Origin: Barnesiella viscericola DSM 18177
GTDB taxonomy: Bacteria > Bacteroidota > Bacteroidia > Bacteroidales > Barnesiellaceae
NCBI RefSeq assembly: GCF_000512915.1
Contig: NZ_CP007034.1
Coordinates: 620,001 to 684,000, forward strand
Direction: 5' to 3'
DNA length: 64,000 nt
This document shows, in pieces, positions 62,163 through 64,000 of this stretch. The notes under the pieces are model-generated. The model did not search any database and was not told where the DNA came from. It worked only from the letters and a program-made list of their open reading frames with translations. The position numbers and the translations under genes are program-made. Position 1 is the first letter of the stretch, and every line of letters starts with the position of its first letter.

Positions 62163-64000
62163 CTACTTTAATAAAATTTTTTGACTATCCAGCACTTTAT
62201 TGTTATCGACCAATTTCAACAGAACAATTTCGTCCGGGACTGACAGCGGAAGCGTTCCCGATGCCGACTCCAACGAATGCGACGAATACAGCCTCCCGTC
62301 CATGGCATATATATAAAGCCTGGGAGAGTTTACCGGCCCGTTTATCTCATATTGGATTGCTCGTTCGCCGCCTGCCCCAGAAGCCACCCATATACACACC
62401 GGGCTATTCTGCTTCACAAAAGATATCATGCTCGTCGGTTGCCCTTTCAATACACAGGGTAACCAGGTATTGGGCTTATCGCCATTGCCTCCCGACAGGT
62501 TCTCATGCACAAACTTCTTGTTGTTATCATTGTTGTGAAGTTTTATATGTATCCCGAAATCGGTTTCAGGGCGACCACCGAGGTTGCTCCATGGAATAAT
62601 CATTTCCAAAGTATAACCCGTCTGTGTAAGCGACGATTTGCAAACGATATCATTTTCCTCTTCCTGCCACACTCCTGCCACCGACTTGTGATATACCGAC
62701 TGTCCGCTATAATCACACAGCAGCTTAAACATACCCGACGCGATTGTTCCGGTGTTTTTGTTGAGCGGGTCGATATACACCTCAACTCCGTCGCTCTGCC
62801 ACATGGGCTCTCCCTCTTCGGCCAAGGTTTGAACCGGGTCAAACACATCGAAAAGCAGGTATAGATTGCTATTGTCCCAGGCCGATTTCACTTGTAGATG
62901 GGCATATCCCTCAGCTCCCAGATACAAGGGGGAGAAATTGCCGTATCGTTCGGCCCGGCCCTCACAGTTTTCTATTTCCATAGAGTTGAACAATCGACCG
63001 GTAGCAGTCCAAATACCATTCTGAGAACTCAGTCCGCTTATTGACGATACGGCCAATAGAGTCGTGCTGTCGACGGCGCACAGCGAGTTCCACAATACCG
63101 AAACTTGTGAATCGGAAAACTGGAAGGGGGTCGACTTGCGAGCGAAGTTTCTGCACTCCTTATCGCCTACATACACCTGCATCAAAGCACTATTTTGTGT
63201 ATTGGGCTCGTCTCTTCCCTCACCCGACTGCACCGACAATACCGTCTCGCCGTTCTCCAACTGAATCAGATAGGGAGCCCCCGCATAAATGTTCGCACTC
63301 AACTTACAGTCCGAACGCAACGCCTCCCAACGATTTTCGCTACTGCCGCCAACCGGACCGTCGGCCCAGTTATTCTCCAACGTGGAATAGATGATTGCCG
63401 GCTTAAACGTCCCGTCAATCCCGTTATCCTCGATTGCCACGGCGATTCCACCCTGCTCCTGCAACAAGACCGGGACAGGCATTCCATCTCTATATCGGTC
63501 GCGAAAACAGACAACCGTTTCATCGCCCCACGTTTTTCCTTGGTCAATAGAGCGCAGCAGGGTTATATTCTGATTGTTATCGGCTACACCATACTCATTG
63601 GCAAAATACACTTGCAGTTCCCCCGAAGGCATTTCCAGACAGACCGGTTCCCAACAGCCCTCGCGTTTGGTGACCCCGGCCACATAAATGTCCTGCTCAC
63701 CATACCAGGTATCACCGCAATCGTCCGAGAACTTCATCATGATTTTATAGGGATATTCTCCTTCCTCTTTGGGTCGGGCATTCCACACATAAATCAATCT
63801 CCCGTCCGAGAGTTCGCTCAATTCGGCATTGGTATAATTATACTTCCCGGTGTTATCGACCGACACCTGTATGGGGTTGCCCCAGCTTTTATCCGAGACA
63901 CTCTTTTTCCGTATATACAGGATATCGCCCGTATTATAGACCAGCGCCATCTCCCGATTGGAGAGCAGTTTTACCCGGGCATAGACCCCTTGATTCACAA
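62163..64000 (-). CDS. BNR/sialidase-fold propeller with CBM9 domain, 5' end missing
   Basis: At least 612 codons, open at the right edge; the visible GTG at 63996-63998 is probably internal. Residues counted from that edge: about 1-350 is a beta-propeller with Asp boxes SDDCGDTW and SIDQGKTW, as in sialidases and GH93 exo-arabinanases. About 365-500 is a CBM9-like sugar-binding domain (YAHLQVKSAWDNSNLYLLFDV ... DGVEVYIDP). About 535-611 is a T9SS-like tail (LYIYAMDGRLYSSHSLES, IVLLKLVDNN). The arabinofuranosidase next door makes an arabinan enzyme more likely than a sialidase, but the catalytic residues are not assigned. Confidence 0.75.
   Translation of the reverse strand, partial: VNQGVYARVKLLSNREMALVYNTGDILYIRKKSVSDKSWGNPIQVSVDNTGKYNYTNAELSELSDGRLIYVWNARPKEEGEYPYKIMMKFSDDCGDTWYGEQDIYVAGVTKREGCWEPVCLEMPSGELQVYFANEYGVADNNQNITLLRSIDQGKTWGDETVVCFRDRYRDGMPVPVLLQEQGGIAVAIEDNGIDGTFKPAIIYSTLENNWADGPVGGSSENRWEALRSDCKLSANIYAGAPYLIQLENGETVLSVQSGEGRDEPNTQNSALMQVYVGDKECRNFARKSTPFQFSDSQVSVLWNSLCAVDSTTLLAVSSISGLSSQNGIWTATGRLFNSMEIENCEGRAERYGNFSPLYLGAEGYAHLQVKSAWDNSNLYLLFDVFDPVQTLAEEGEPMWQSDGVEVYIDPLNKNTGTIASGMFKLLCDYSGQSVYHKSVAGVWQEEENDIVCKSSLTQTGYTLEMIIPWSNLGGRPETDFGIHIKLHNNDNNKKFVHENLSGGNGDKPNTWLPCVLKGQPTSMISFVKQNSPVCIWVASGAGGERAIQYEINGPVNSPRLYIYAMDGRLYSSHSLESASGTLPLSVPDEIVLLKLVDNNKVLDSQKILLK

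Overview
The window is chromosomal DNA of a Bacteroidota bacterium, almost certainly order Bacteroidales. Evidence: a SusC/SusD polysaccharide-utilisation locus, C-terminal type IX secretion tails, a tmRNA tag reading GENNYALAA, a NigD-like lipoprotein, and many promoters of the Bacteroidota form TTTG-N19-21-TAnnTTTG. By eye the GC content is near or slightly above 50 percent, higher than most Bacteroides. A Barnesiella-like genome fits, but the genus call is a guess that the 16S gene would settle.

Layout. 1-2200: 5' half of an rRNA operon on the minus strand (promoter, 16S, tRNA-Ile, tRNA-Ala; the 23S lies off the left edge). 2392-7559: three-gene minus operon of a receiver/PEP-synthase-like fusion, a coiled-coil protein and a Nim/PNPOx-like flavoprotein, divergent from gdhA. 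9163-14581: a GDSL hydrolase, then a two-component module (hybrid kinase and sigma-54 activator) and a secreted four-repeat protein. The repeat gene has a sigma-54-like promoter and an array of 8-bp sites upstream. 14714-18080: ArsC/Spx-like protein, rpsP, and a LamG/T9SS protein. 18239-22125: tmRNA, holB, metF, an unannotated small RNA candidate and a NigD lipoprotein. 22286-26253: ECF sigma factor overlapping a one-TM plus beta-barrel protein, nhaC, DUF2007 protein. 26451-27395: tRNA-dihydrouridine synthase with an apparently leaderless transcript.

27603-38476: a compact polysaccharide-utilisation locus on the minus strand, transcribed susC, susD, Ig-like surface lipoprotein, then GH85-like endo-beta-N-acetylglucosaminidase. 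The likely substrate is host N-glycan. Upstream, a complete 1594-bp IS1380-family element (38835-40428) sits between susC and a divergent class A beta-lactamase.

41736-49167: dnaJ-grpE, a GH84 beta-N-acetylglucosaminidase, an acyltransferase, a Crp/Fnr-like regulator and ispE. 49391-52584: dnaB, an unlisted 52-residue membrane protein and mltG. 52742-58393: tRNA-Ser, a long untranslated transcript candidate, an OprO/P-like porin, a PatB-type C-S lyase and valS. 58506-64000: the 3' part of a second carbohydrate operon (sulfatase, GH51, and a BNR-propeller/CBM9 protein cut by the right edge).

The most interesting unit is 10154-14581. The kinase and NtrC-type activator overlap by ATGA. Just downstream are seven copies or near-copies of GTGTGGAA and a TGGCATG-N4-TTGTAT element, correctly spaced to drive a tiny secreted cysteine-containing repeat protein. 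All functional calls are from sequence reading alone; no searches were run.
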